From Burkholderiales bacterium (lineage in GTDB: Bacteria > Pseudomonadota > Gammaproteobacteria > Burkholderiales > WYBJ01), in NCBI GenBank assembly GCA_020848435.1, contig JADLAC010000016.1, positions 1 to 64,000 of the forward strand: a stretch of 64,000 bases of DNA, written 5' to 3'. The notes under the pieces are model-generated. The model worked only from the letters and a program-made list of their open reading frames with translations. It was not told the DNA's origin and searched no databases. Of this stretch, positions 1-8,931 are shown in pieces. The position numbers and the translations under genes were made by a program. The number at the start of each line of letters is the position of its first letter. The first letter of the stretch is position 1.

Positions 1-212
1 CTCTGCCAAGAGGCAAGGTCGGCACTACACGCCCCTTTGCGCTTCACGCACGATCCAACTCGATGATTCCATTCAACCCCGGTCCGAAAAAAATGCCGAA
101 ACGGGGGTCGAACTGCTCAAGTTGGGCTAAGGCCTGTCGTTATCGTCGTCTGGCACCGTCTTGAAACCCGCGGTCGGAGCACTATGCCGAGCCCGCTGCC
201 CTTGCGGTGCAG
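1..212. other. Left-edge region, no supported gene
   Basis: No gene can be supported here. One plus-strand frame is open from base 2 to a TAA at 127-129 without a recognisable start or domain, so it could be the tail of a gene that begins outside the window, or chance. The rest is the sequence downstream of the minus-strand SDR gene. Confidence 0.3.
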
Positions 213-980
213 TCACTTCGCCGCCATGCGGATCGCACCGTCGAGACGGATGGTCTCGCCGTTGAGCATCTGGTTCTCGATGATGTGACGCACCAGCGCC
301 GCGTACTCCTCCGGGCGGCCGAGGCGCGAGGGGAAAGGTGTCTGGGCGCCGAGCGAATCCTTCAGCGTCGCATCGAATCCATCCACCATGGCGGTGTCGA
401 AGATCCCCGGAGCGATCGTGACCACGCGTATCCCCAGGCGCGCCAACTCGCGCGCGAGCGGCAGCGTCATACCGGCCACACCGCTCTTCGAGGCCGCATA
501 GGCTGCCTGGCCGATCTGCCCGTCGAAGGCCGCGACCGAGGCCGTCATGACGATGACGCCGCGCTCGCCGGATTCCCCCGGCGGGTTGCCGGCCATCGCC
601 GCGCAGGCGAGCCGGATGGCGTTGAACGTGCCGACCAGGTTGACCTCGATCACGCGGCGGAAGCTTTCGAGGCGGTGCGTCCCGCCGCGACCGAGCACGC
701 GCTCGCCGGCGCCGATGCCGGCGCAATTCACCAGGCCGTCGAGGCGCCCGAACGCTGTGCGCGCCGTCTCGATCGCGGTCTCGATTCCAGCCGCGTCGGT
801 CACATCCAGGGGGACGAAGCGCGCGTGTGGGCCCAGCTCGGCGGCAAGCCGCGCCCCTGCGTCCGCGTTCGTGTCGCCGAGCACGGCGTTGGCGCCGTGC
901 TCGATCAGCATGCGCGCGCTGCCCGCGCCCAGGCCGGAAGCGGCGCCGGTGACGAGGAAGGTATGATCAGCCAGGCGCAC
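213..980 (-). CDS. SDR family 3-hydroxyacyl-CoA dehydrogenase (HSD17B10/type 2-like)
   Basis: A 255-residue classical short-chain dehydrogenase. The cofactor motif TGAASGLG is at residues 11-18, and the catalytic Ser148, Tyr161 and Lys165 (YAASK) are all present. The '[10 protein letters not shown]' start, the acidic residue after the second strand (GDTNAD) and the overall layout match type 2 3-hydroxyacyl-CoA / 3-hydroxy-2-methylbutyryl-CoA dehydrogenases, which use NAD in beta-oxidation and isoleucine breakdown. The start is GTG, directly after the TGA of icmF with no spacer, so translation is probably coupled. Pairing with a branched-chain acyl-CoA mutase fits a role in branched acyl-CoA metabolism. 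Family assignment is secure; the exact substrate is inferred. Confidence 0.85.
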   Translation of the reverse strand: MRLADHTFLVTGAASGLGAGSARMLIEHGANAVLGDTNADAGARLAAELGPHARFVPLDVTDAAGIETAIETARTAFGRLDGLVNCAGIGAGERVLGRGGTHRLESFRRVIEVNLVGTFNAIRLACAAMAGNPPGESGERGVIVMTASVAAFDGQIGQAAYAASKSGVAGMTLPLARELARLGIRVVTIAPGIFDTAMVDGFDATLKDSLGAQTPFPSRLGRPEEYAALVRHIIENQMLNGETIRLDGAIRMAAK

Positions 981-3900
981 TCACATGTTCCTGCGGTATT
1001 GGCCGCCGACCTCGAACAGCGCGTGCGTGATCTGCCCGAGTGAGCATACGCGCACGCTCTGCATTAGCTCGGCGAAGACATTGCCGCCGGCGATCGCGAC
1101 CTGTTTCAGTCGCTCGAGCGCCGGGCCGCAGGCGCTGCGATGGCGTTCGTGAAAATCGCGCAAACGCCGCAGTTGGCTCTGCTTCTCCTCCTCGGAGGAG
1201 CGGGCCAGCGCGATGGGCGCGCGCGCAGCGTCATGCGCCGCAGCGCGGAAGGTATTGACCCCGATGATCGGATACGAGCCGTCGTGCTTGCGCTGCTCGT
1301 AGAGCATCGATTCGTCCTGGATGCGGCCGCGCTGATAGCCCTTTTCCATCGCCCCCAGCACGCCGCCGCGTTCGGCCAGACGCTCGAACTCCTTCAGCAC
1401 CGCCTCCTCGACCAGCTCGGTCAGCGCTTCGATGATGAACGCGCCCTGGTTGGGATTCTGGTTGCAGGCGAGGCCCCATTCGCGGTTGAGGATGAGCTGG
1501 ATCGCCATCGCGCGGCGCACCGAGGCTTCGGTCGGGGTGGTGATCGCCTCGTCGTAGGCATTGGTGTGCAGCGAGTTGGCATGGTCGTAAGTGGCGATCA
1601 GCGCCTGCAGGGTGGTGCGAACATCGTTGAACGCCATCTCCTGGGCGTGCAGGCTGCGTCCCGAGGTCTGGCCATGGAACTTGAGCTTCTGGCTGCGCTC
1701 GTTGGCCCCGTACTTGTCGCGCATCGCGCTCGCCCAGATGCGCCGCGCCACGCGCCCGAGCACCGTGTACTCCGGCTCCATCCCGTAGCTGAAGAAGAAC
1801 GACAGGTTGGGGGCGAAATCGTCGATCGCCATGCCGCGGGCGAGATACGCCTCCACGTAGGTGAAACCGTTGGCGAGGGTGAAGGCAAGCTGCGAAATCG
1901 GATTGGCGCCCGCTTCGGCGATGTGATAACCCGAGACCGAGACCGAGTAGAAGTTGCGCACGTCGTGGCGCACGAAAAACTCCTGCACGTCGCCCATCAG
2001 CTTGAGCGCAAAGTCGGTCGAGAAGATGCAGGTGTTCTGGCCCTGGTCCTCCTTCAGGATGTCGGCCTGCACGGTGCCGCGCACGGCTGCGAGCGTGCGC
2101 GCGCGTATCGCCTCGCTCTCCTCGGCCGACGGCGCGCGCGCCTGCCCGGCTTCGAAGCACTCGATCTGTTGATCGATCGCGGTATTGAGGAACATCGCCA
2201 GGATCGCCGGCGACGGCCCGTTGATGGTCATCGATACCGAGGTATCGGGCGCGCACAGGTCGAAGCCCGAGTACAGCACCTTCATGTCGTCGAGGGTGGC
2301 GATCGACACGCCGGAATTGCCGACCTTGCCGTAGATGTCGGGCCGCGTGTCGGGGTCGAAGCCGTACAGCGTCACCGAGTCGAACGCGGTCGACAGGCGC
2401 TTGGCCGCCATCCCCTGCGACAACAGGTGGAAGCGGCGGTTGGTGCGATAGGGATCGCCTTCGCCGGCGAACATCCGGGTCGGGTCTTCGTTCTCGCGCT
2501 TGAGGGCGAACACGCCGGCGGTATACGGGAAGCTGCCGGGGACGTTCTCCGTCATGAGCCAATGCAGCAGATCGCCGTGGTCGTGATAACGCGGCAAGGC
2601 GACTTTCGGTATGCGCGTGCCTGAGAGTGAAACGGTGGCGAGCCGGGTGCGCAGCTCCTGGTCGCGTACCCGCGTGACCAGATCTTCGGCCGAGTAGCGC
2701 TCGAGCAAGCGCGGCCACTCCTGCAGGAGCGCGCGCGCGCGCGGGTCCCATTGCGCTTCGAGCTCCTGCGCGATCCGGTCGATGGCGGCACAGTCGGCCC
2801 CGGCCGCCGCCAGCATGCGCCGCGCTTCTTCCAGGTGTTGGCATTGGCGCGCGATGCGCGCCTGCGCCTGCGCGTGGCGGTGATAGGCGCGCACCGTCTG
2901 CGCGATTTCCGCCAGGTAGCGCGAACGGGCGCTCGGGACGATGGCGGCGCCCGCGCTGGAAGTGCCGGCCCGCGGCCGCGGCAGGCGCCGCGGCGAGGGC
3001 GCGAGCCCGAATTCGACCAGCCGCTCGGCCAGCGCGTGATAGAGCGCGCTCACGCCGTCGTCGTTGAAGCGCGCCGCGACCGTGCCGAATACGGGCATGG
3101 TCTGCGGCGGCTCGCCGAACGCCTCGCGGTTGCGCTGCAATTGCTTGCGCACGTCGCGCAGCGCATCCTCGGCACCGAGGCGATCGAACTTGTTGATGGC
3201 GACGACATCGGCCGCGTCCAGCATCTCGATTTTCTCGAGCTGGCTGGGCGCGCCGTATTCCGGAGTCATGACGTAGAGCGAGACGTCGACGTGCGGCACG
3301 ATGGCGGCGTTGCCTTGGCCGATGCCGGAGGTCTCGACCACCACCAGGTCGAAGCCTGCGGCGCGGCAGGCGGCGATCGCTTGCGGCAGGCAGCGCGCCA
3401 CCTCCATGCCCGAGTCCCGAGTCGCCAGCGAGCGCATGAAAATGTGCGGGCCATCGATGGCGTTCATGCGGATGCGATCGCCGAGCAAGGCCCCGCCGGT
3501 CTTGCGCCGCGACGGATCGATCGCGATCACCGCGAGGTGCAAGCGGTCGTCGAAATCGACCCGCAAGCGGCGCACCAGCTCGTCGGTCAACGAGGACTTG
3601 CCCGCGCCCCCCGTGCCGGTGATCCCCAGCACGGGCGCGCGCCTCGCGCCGGCGCGCGCGATCAAGGCCTCGCAGCTTGCTTGCGGCAGCCGCTCGGACT
3701 CGAGCAAGGTGATGATGCGAGCAAGGCTGGCGTGATCAGCGCGATCGACTTGCGCGCTCGACGTGGCCGGTTCGGCCAGCATGACTTCGCCCGCCGCCGC
3801 CAGCATGTCGGTGATCATGCCGTCGAGACCGAGCCGCGCGCCGTCTTCGGGTGTATAGATCCGCCGCACACCGTAAGCGTGCAGCGCTAGGATCTCGTCG

Positions 3901-4238
3901 GCCACGATCACCCCGCCGCCGCCGCCGAACACCTGGATATGCCCGGCGCCGCGCGCGCGCAACCGGTCGATCATGTAGCGGAAGAACTCGACGTGCCCGC
4001 CCTGGTAGGAGCTGACCGCGATCGCGTGCACGTCCTCCTGGACGGCGGCGGCGACGATCTCGTCCACCGATCGATTGTGGCCGAGGTGGATGACCTCGGC
4101 GCCGCGGCCTTGCAACAGGCGGCGCACGATGTTGATGGCTGCATCGTGGCCGTCGAACAGGCTCGCCGCCGTGACGAAGCGCAGCCGCTGTTGGCTGCGC
4201 TGCCCGCGCGCCACGCCTTGGAGGCTGAGATCGGTCAT
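981..4238 (-). CDS. icmF: Fused isobutyryl-CoA mutase IcmF
   Basis: A 1085-residue adenosylcobalamin-dependent fusion enzyme. The N-terminal B12-binding domain (about residues 18-145) carries the cobalt-ligand histidine in FDGHDAA (His31). A MeaB-like G-protein chaperone domain follows, with Walker A GTGGAGKS at 208-215. The rest is the large mutase subunit, including the FPYTAGVF substrate-loop sequence typical of IcmF rather than methylmalonyl-CoA mutase. IcmF interconverts isobutyryl-CoA and n-butyryl-CoA; some members act on pivalyl- or isovaleryl-CoA. The ATG at 4238 was preferred over an upstream in-frame ATG (4346) because the B12 domain follows directly and a -10-like TACAAT lies between them. 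The SDR gene abuts its stop. Confidence 0.93.
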   Translation of the reverse strand: MTDLSLQGVARGQRSQQRLRFVTAASLFDGHDAAINIVRRLLQGRGAEVIHLGHNRSVDEIVAAAVQEDVHAIAVSSYQGGHVEFFRYMIDRLRARGAGHIQVFGGGGGVIVADEILALHAYGVRRIYTPEDGARLGLDGMITDMLAAAGEVMLAEPATSSAQVDRADHASLARIITLLESERLPQASCEALIARAGARRAPVLGITGTGGAGKSSLTDELVRRLRVDFDDRLHLAVIAIDPSRRKTGGALLGDRIRMNAIDGPHIFMRSLATRDSGMEVARCLPQAIAACRAAGFDLVVVETSGIGQGNAAIVPHVDVSLYVMTPEYGAPSQLEKIEMLDAADVVAINKFDRLGAEDALRDVRKQLQRNREAFGEPPQTMPVFGTVAARFNDDGVSALYHALAERLVEFGLAPSPRRLPRPRAGTSSAGAAIVPSARSRYLAEIAQTVRAYHRHAQAQARIARQCQHLEEARRMLAAAGADCAAIDRIAQELEAQWDPRARALLQEWPRLLERYSAEDLVTRVRDQELRTRLATVSLSGTRIPKVALPRYHDHGDLLHWLMTENVPGSFPYTAGVFALKRENEDPTRMFAGEGDPYRTNRRFHLLSQGMAAKRLSTAFDSVTLYGFDPDTRPDIYGKVGNSGVSIATLDDMKVLYSGFDLCAPDTSVSMTINGPSPAILAMFLNTAIDQQIECFEAGQARAPSAEESEAIRARTLAAVRGTVQADILKEDQGQNTCIFSTDFALKLMGDVQEFFVRHDVRNFYSVSVSGYHIAEAGANPISQLAFTLANGFTYVEAYLARGMAIDDFAPNLSFFFSYGMEPEYTVLGRVARRIWASAMRDKYGANERSQKLKFHGQTSGRSLHAQEMAFNDVRTTLQALIATYDHANSLHTNAYDEAITTPTEASVRRAMAIQLILNREWGLACNQNPNQGAFIIEALTELVEEAVLKEFERLAERGGVLGAMEKGYQRGRIQDESMLYEQRKHDGSYPIIGVNTFRAAAHDAARAPIALARSSEEEKQSQLRRLRDFHERHRSACGPALERLKQVAIAGGNVFAELMQSVRVCSLGQITHALFEVGGQYRRNM

Positions 4239-4284
4239 CCGCGCTTTACCCCGCCGCGGCGAGCAAGCACGCGCCGCAGCGGCC

Positions 4285-4290
4285 ATTGTA
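4285..4290 (-). promoter_or_regulatory. Candidate -10 element for icmF
   Basis: The minus strand reads TACAAT about 47 bases upstream of the chosen icmF start. No convincing -35 hexamer is visible. The hexamer would give a leader of about 40 bases and supports the downstream start. Confidence 0.3.
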
Positions 4291-4362
4291 GCCCGCTCGC
4301 GCCAGGCATTGGGATGCACGTACGATGCGCGTAGAAGCCTTCGCATCCGGCGCTATATCGGC

Positions 4363-4614
4363 ATGACCAGCTCGATCGCCCTTCCCGCCACGATGCGGGT
4401 CATCGTGCGCGATTGGCTGAGCGCGAACCACGTTCTGTTTCTCGCCCCGGACGACAACGTCCTGATCGACACCGGCTACGGTGCGCGCGTCGAGACGACG
4501 TGCGCGCTGTTGCGCGGCGCATTGACCGGCCGGCCGCTGCATCGCATCGTCAACAGCCACGGCCATTCCGATCACGTCGGCGGCAATGCCGAGCTGCGGC
4601 GTCGCTACGGCTGC
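4363..4614 (+). pseudogene. Truncated metallo-beta-lactamase-fold hydrolase (5' fragment)
   Basis: From the ATG, about 84 residues read as the start of an MBL-fold hydrolase: a strand ending in NVLIDTGYG, then the metal-binding motif NSHGHSDHVGG. Similarity stops after RRYGC, and the frame then runs on only as antisense of the SecA-like gene. Everything after the first metal-binding motif is missing, so an active enzyme is unlikely. The break lies about 40 bases before the stop of the minus-strand SecA-like gene, suggesting a deletion or an insertion of the export cassette next to it. The frame is open without stops and the SHGHSDH motif is intact, so the event may be recent. Confidence 0.7.
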
Positions 4615-4653
4615 ATAAATCGGCAGGTCCCGATGAATCGCCCTCGCGCGCGC

Positions 4654-6669
4654 CTACTCGTGCCGCCCGGAAAACGCCAGCGTCTTCTCCAGGCGCCGGT
4701 CGAGCTTCAAGTTGTCGCGCCGCACGCGGGCATTGCGGCGCTCGGCGGCTGCCTGGGCGGCGATGCGCACCAGGCGAAGAAACGCGCGCGAATCGCGCAC
4801 CGGCGCCGCCGCGGCGCGCGCGAAGCGCGTCAACGCGGGTGCATAGGTGCGGAACAGCTCGTCTTCCAGCGAAACGAGCATCGCGCAGCTCCCCGGATCG
4901 CCTTGGCGTGCACCGCGGCCGAAGAGCTGCCGGTCGATGCGCGCCGATTCGTGGCACTCGGTCAGGATGACGTGCAATCCGCCGCGCGCAGCCACCTCGG
5001 CGGTCAGCCGGATGTCGGTGCCGCGGCCGGCCATGTTGGTCGCGACGGTGATGCGCCCGGCCAGACCGGCGGCGGCGATGACCTCGGCTTCTTCCCGATC
5101 CTGCTTGGCGTTGAGCAGGGCATGCTCTAATCCGCGCTCGCTCAGCACTTTCGACAAGGCTTCCGAGGCTTGCACCGAGCGCGTGCCGATCAGCACCGGG
5201 CGGCCTTCCCCGCGCGCGCAGCGTTCGGCGGCGGCGGCCACCGCGTCCCATTTCTCGGCGGCGCTTGCGAACAAGCGCCCGCGCTCGAACCTGCGCCGGC
5301 TCGGCCGGTTCAAGGGCACGCGCACGGCATCGAGGCGGAAGATCGACCACGCTTCCGGCGCGATCTCCATCGCCGTACCCGTCATGCCGGCGAGGCGCAG
5401 GTAGCGCCGGAACAAGCGCTGGTAGGTGATCCGGGCCAAGGTGTCGCGCCGCGCCGTGAGCGCCACGCCTTCCTTCGCCTCGATCATCTGGTGCAGGCCG
5501 CGCTCCCACGAGCGGTCGGGCATGATGCGCCCGGTGAATTCATCGACGATCCGCACCTTGCCCTCGGCGACCACGTAGTGCTGGTCGCGCGTAAACAGGT
5601 GCAGCGCCGAGAGCGCCTGGCGCACCAGCTCCTCGCGCGCCCGCTTGGAGGTCCACGCGCCGTGCTGGTCCTCGCTCCACGCGCTCAAGCGATCCTTGCC
5701 CGCCGGGTGCAGGTCGATGATGCGATCGCGCCAATCGATCGCGTAGTCCTCGCCCGCGCTCAGGCCGCGCGCGAGGCTCAACGCCTGCTCGCAGACGAGC
5801 GTCTCGTCGTCGTCGCCCTTGGAAGCGGACAAGATGAGCGGGGTGCGTGCTTCGTCGATGAACACGCTGTCGGCTTCGTCGACGATGCCGAAGTGCAGGC
5901 CGCGCAGTACGACCCGGCCGGCGATGCCGCGGCCGCCGCGCAGGCGTTCCAGCGCGATATGCGCCGCGCTGCCGCTGTCGGCCAGGGCCACGCGATCGCG
6001 CAGATAGTCGAAAGCGAGATCTTTGTTGGTGCAATACGTGATGTCGCAGGCGTAGGCCGCGCGGCGCCGGTCGGGGTCGAGATCCTGCGTGACGACGCCC
6101 ACGCTCAGGCCGAGGAATTCGTACACCGGCCCCATCGATTGCGCGTCGCGCGTGGCCAGGTAGTCGTTCACCGTGATCACGTGCACCGGGACGCCGGCAA
6201 GCGCAGCCGTCGCTGCGGGCAGGGTCGCGGTCAAGGTCTTGCCCTCGCCGGTCGCCATTTCCACCAGGCGCCCTTGCAGCAGCCCCCAGCCGCCCGCCAA
6301 CTGCACGTCGAAATGGCGCTGACCGATGACACGCGCCGCCACTTCGCGCACCAGCGCGAAGGCGCGTCCGACCGCATCCGACCGGAAGCCTTCGCGCCGC
6401 AGCCGCCGGCGCAAATCGCGCGCGGCTGCACGCAAGTCGTCGTCGGACGCGCGCGCCAGCTCCTCGGCGTGCGCGGCGGCAAGCGGGACGATACGCGCGA
6501 GCTTCTTCGACGGATTCACCAGCCCTCGCGCCAGCGGCCGTGCGATGCGGCTGGTCAGCCAATCGGCGATGCGGTCGTGCCACTTGGGCTCGTGCTCGGC
6601 GCGCTCCGGATAGGCACGCTGCGGCGAAAGCTCCACCTCCGCGCGCAACACCGCGGCGCTAGCGCGCAT
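4654..6669 (-). CDS. SecA-like translocase ATPase lacking the C-terminal scaffold
   Basis: A 671-residue SecA-family DEAD motor. Walker A TGEGKT is at 140-145 and DEAD-type DEAD at 264-267, followed by IDEARTPLI. The LAGMTGTA motif is near 426-433, and motor domain 2 has TNMAGRGTDI (544-553) and an arginine-finger-like QLFGRGARQGDPG. Housekeeping SecA has about 900 residues; this protein ends about 70 residues after SLEDELFR, so the helical scaffold/wing and the zinc-binding tail are absent. The ATG chosen lies 14 bases after the stop of the M50 gene, so it is the last gene of a three-gene operon. It is probably an accessory ATPase working with the two HlyD-like proteins; that role is inferred. 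Confidence 0.88.
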   Translation of the reverse strand: MRASAAVLRAEVELSPQRAYPERAEHEPKWHDRIADWLTSRIARPLARGLVNPSKKLARIVPLAAAHAEELARASDDDLRAAARDLRRRLRREGFRSDAVGRAFALVREVAARVIGQRHFDVQLAGGWGLLQGRLVEMATGEGKTLTATLPAATAALAGVPVHVITVNDYLATRDAQSMGPVYEFLGLSVGVVTQDLDPDRRRAAYACDITYCTNKDLAFDYLRDRVALADSGSAAHIALERLRGGRGIAGRVVLRGLHFGIVDEADSVFIDEARTPLILSASKGDDDETLVCEQALSLARGLSAGEDYAIDWRDRIIDLHPAGKDRLSAWSEDQHGAWTSKRAREELVRQALSALHLFTRDQHYVVAEGKVRIVDEFTGRIMPDRSWERGLHQMIEAKEGVALTARRDTLARITYQRLFRRYLRLAGMTGTAMEIAPEAWSIFRLDAVRVPLNRPSRRRFERGRLFASAAEKWDAVAAAAERCARGEGRPVLIGTRSVQASEALSKVLSERGLEHALLNAKQDREEAEVIAAAGLAGRITVATNMAGRGTDIRLTAEVAARGGLHVILTECHESARIDRQLFGRGARQGDPGSCAMLVSLEDELFRTYAPALTRFARAAAAPVRDSRAFLRLVRIAAQAAAERRNARVRRDNLKLDRRLEKTLAFSGRHE

Positions 6670-6683
6670 GGCCGCAGACGACG

Positions 6684-8864
6684 CTACACATTGAAGCGGG
6701 TGAGGAACAGCCGGCGCAGGCTGCGATACCACTGCCGCCCGAGCGGCTCGGGGACGTGGTCGAAGCGCACGAACACGCGCCCGCCGTACATGGCCATCGA
6801 CGGCGCTTCGAGCTCCAGCTCGAGCAGGAACACGCGCTCCATGGTCTTCGTCCCCTTGGGATCGCGCGGGTCGGTCGGCACGCTGCCGCCGCCTTCGGAG
6901 GCCAGCGCCTTGCTCGGCAACTGGTCGCCGCCGCCCGGCACCTGGCGCACGACCTTCGCGGCGACCACGCGCTCGATGCGATCGCTGGTGCGGATCTCGA
7001 CCCGTTGGGTGGCAAGGCGCACCACGTCCACGTCGGCCTGGGGGACGATCACGCGGGCGAGCGGCTGCGCGGGCTCGATGACATAGCCGATCAGCTCGCC
7101 CTTGCGGAAGAATCGTCCCGGCAGGTCGACTTCCCGCGGCACGGTGAACACGCCGCCCGCTTGCGCACGGGCGATCAAGTCGGCGCCGCGCTCGCGCGCG
7201 CGCTCGAGCGTGGCGCGTTCGCGCTCGAGCGCTCGAGCGGTGATTTGCGCCTGCACTCGATCGGTGACGAAGTGCAGCGCGTACTGTGCATCCAGCTCCG
7301 CCACGCGCGCCTCCGCGACCCGGATCTCGGCGCTGAGCGCCGGATCGACGCTTTCGATCAAGGCATCGTCGGGCGCAACGCGACTGCCGGGTGGCACGAG
7401 ATAGCGCGCGAGGAAGCCGTTGGCGCGCGCGCGCACGATCTGCTGCTCGGGCAGCCACACCACGCCTTCGGTCTGCGAGCGGAACGCGACCGGGACGAAG
7501 GCGATGAAGCCGCCGATGCACGCCAGCGCCCCGACGCTCACCAGCAGCACCCGGCGGCGGTTGCGCGCAAGCCGCGGGCTGGTCGCGAGGTGATGCACCG
7601 TCTTGCCGATCGGTACCACCGCCATCGCCACCACTGCCCAGAGCGCGAGCACCACGCCGATGACGAAGAACTCGCCCGCGATGAACAGGATGATCGCGAC
7701 CACGACCACGATCCGGTATAGGAACGAGCCGATGCCGTAGAACACGAACCATGCCTTCTCGCCCGGCGTGGCCTCGGGCGGCTCGACCTCGCGCGCGCCG
7801 AAGACGTAACGCTCGAACAGGTAACCCAAGTAGCGCATGGCGCGGCTGGCGAGGTTGGGAATCTCGATCAAATCGGCAAGGATGTAGTAGGCGTCGTAGC
7901 GCAGCAGCGGGTTGCCGTTGAAAAGGACCGTGGTGATCCCGGCGATGAGCATCACGTTGAAGGCGACCGCGCGCACCGTGCCGGGCTCGGCCAGCAACCA
8001 GATATAGAAGGCGATCGCGGCCAGCACCAGCTCGACCATCATGCCGGCCGCGCCCACCACGGCCCGCTCGTACTTGGAACGGAAGAGGCTCGAGCTGGTG
8101 GCGTCCACGTAGGGCACCGGCATCAGCACCAGCAGCATGATCCCCATGTCATGGACCTCGCCCCCGCCCGCCTTGGCGGCGATGCCGTGGCCGAGCTCGT
8201 GCAGCGCCTTGATGAGCGGGAACAGCAGCCAGATCATGATCAGGTTGTCGACCGCGAACACCCGATCGGCCACGCCGTTGCTGAGCTCGCTCCAGTTCGG
8301 TGGTATCAGTAGCAGGGCGGGGGCAACGATCGCGAGCCACAGCAGCAGCGCCGGAGCGCCCCACAGCGGTCTCACGATCGGCATCAGGCGCTCGAGCAGA
8401 CGGTCCGGATCGAACAAGGGCAGCTTGATCGCCATGGGATTGCCGATGGCGCGGCGCATGCGCGCGCGGTCCTGGCGCTGGGCACGCTCGAACAGCTCGG
8501 CCACGTCGGGCGATACGTCGCACTGCAAGAGATCCGAGGCATGGAGCTGGCCGAGCAGATGGATCAGCTCGTCCTGCGTCGGCGCCGCGTCGCCGAGACG
8601 CCGATTGGCGATCTCCCACAGCGCGCCGACCGTGCGCTCGCCGTCCATGCCGGTCATGATGAGGCGCGCGGCGGGCGTGAAGCGATGCGCGCGCCCGGAG
8701 GCTGGATCCTGCAAGACGAACCAGACCTGGCCGCGATAACGATGGCGCTGCATGCGCGCATGCGCGCGCATGCGCGGCTTGAGCGCGGCGACGCGATACC
8801 AGGAAGCGCTTAAGAGCGGGCCGGCCACGATCGATCGAAACTGGCAACGCAACCAGCTTCCCAT
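6684..8864 (-). CDS. Membrane M50 peptidase fused to a HlyD-like barrel (YydH/PqqD-type)
   Basis: A protein of about 726 residues. The N-terminal part resembles a PqqD-like domain (DGERTVGALWE, 74-84). The zinc-peptidase motif HELGH is at 222-226, and the second motif GNPLLRYD at 317-324 supplies the distal Asp ligand, as in site-2 proteases and YydH-like peptide zinc metallopeptidases. Several hydrophobic segments span about 170-490. A biotinyl-lipoyl/HlyD-like region follows, with a coiled-coil stretch (about 525-600) and a beta-barrel end. It probably sits in the inner membrane with a periplasmic adaptor tail and may process or hand over an exported peptide or protein. The start is uncertain: ATG 8864 is the first downstream of the previous gene's stop in this frame, but a non-ATG start is possible. 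Confidence 0.85.
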   Translation of the reverse strand: MGSWLRCQFRSIVAGPLLSASWYRVAALKPRMRAHARMQRHRYRGQVWFVLQDPASGRAHRFTPAARLIMTGMDGERTVGALWEIANRRLGDAAPTQDELIHLLGQLHASDLLQCDVSPDVAELFERAQRQDRARMRRAIGNPMAIKLPLFDPDRLLERLMPIVRPLWGAPALLLWLAIVAPALLLIPPNWSELSNGVADRVFAVDNLIMIWLLFPLIKALHELGHGIAAKAGGGEVHDMGIMLLVLMPVPYVDATSSSLFRSKYERAVVGAAGMMVELVLAAIAFYIWLLAEPGTVRAVAFNVMLIAGITTVLFNGNPLLRYDAYYILADLIEIPNLASRAMRYLGYLFERYVFGAREVEPPEATPGEKAWFVFYGIGSFLYRIVVVVAIILFIAGEFFVIGVVLALWAVVAMAVVPIGKTVHHLATSPRLARNRRRVLLVSVGALACIGGFIAFVPVAFRSQTEGVVWLPEQQIVRARANGFLARYLVPPGSRVAPDDALIESVDPALSAEIRVAEARVAELDAQYALHFVTDRVQAQITARALERERATLERARERGADLIARAQAGGVFTVPREVDLPGRFFRKGELIGYVIEPAQPLARVIVPQADVDVVRLATQRVEIRTSDRIERVVAAKVVRQVPGGGDQLPSKALASEGGGSVPTDPRDPKGTKTMERVFLLELELEAPSMAMYGGRVFVRFDHVPEPLGRQWYRSLRRLFLTRFNV

Positions 8865-8931
8865 TGCGCGCTGCCGCCACGGCAGATCGCCACCGGCCGG
8901 GAAATCGTGTGCGTCCCATCGAGACGGAGCA

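Noticed and set aside
8748-8776. Alternating GCATGCGCGCATGCG stretch with Z-DNA potential
   Set aside because: It lies inside the M50 coding sequence and encodes a basic MRAHARM stretch; there is no sign of regulation, and such runs occur in GC-rich genes.
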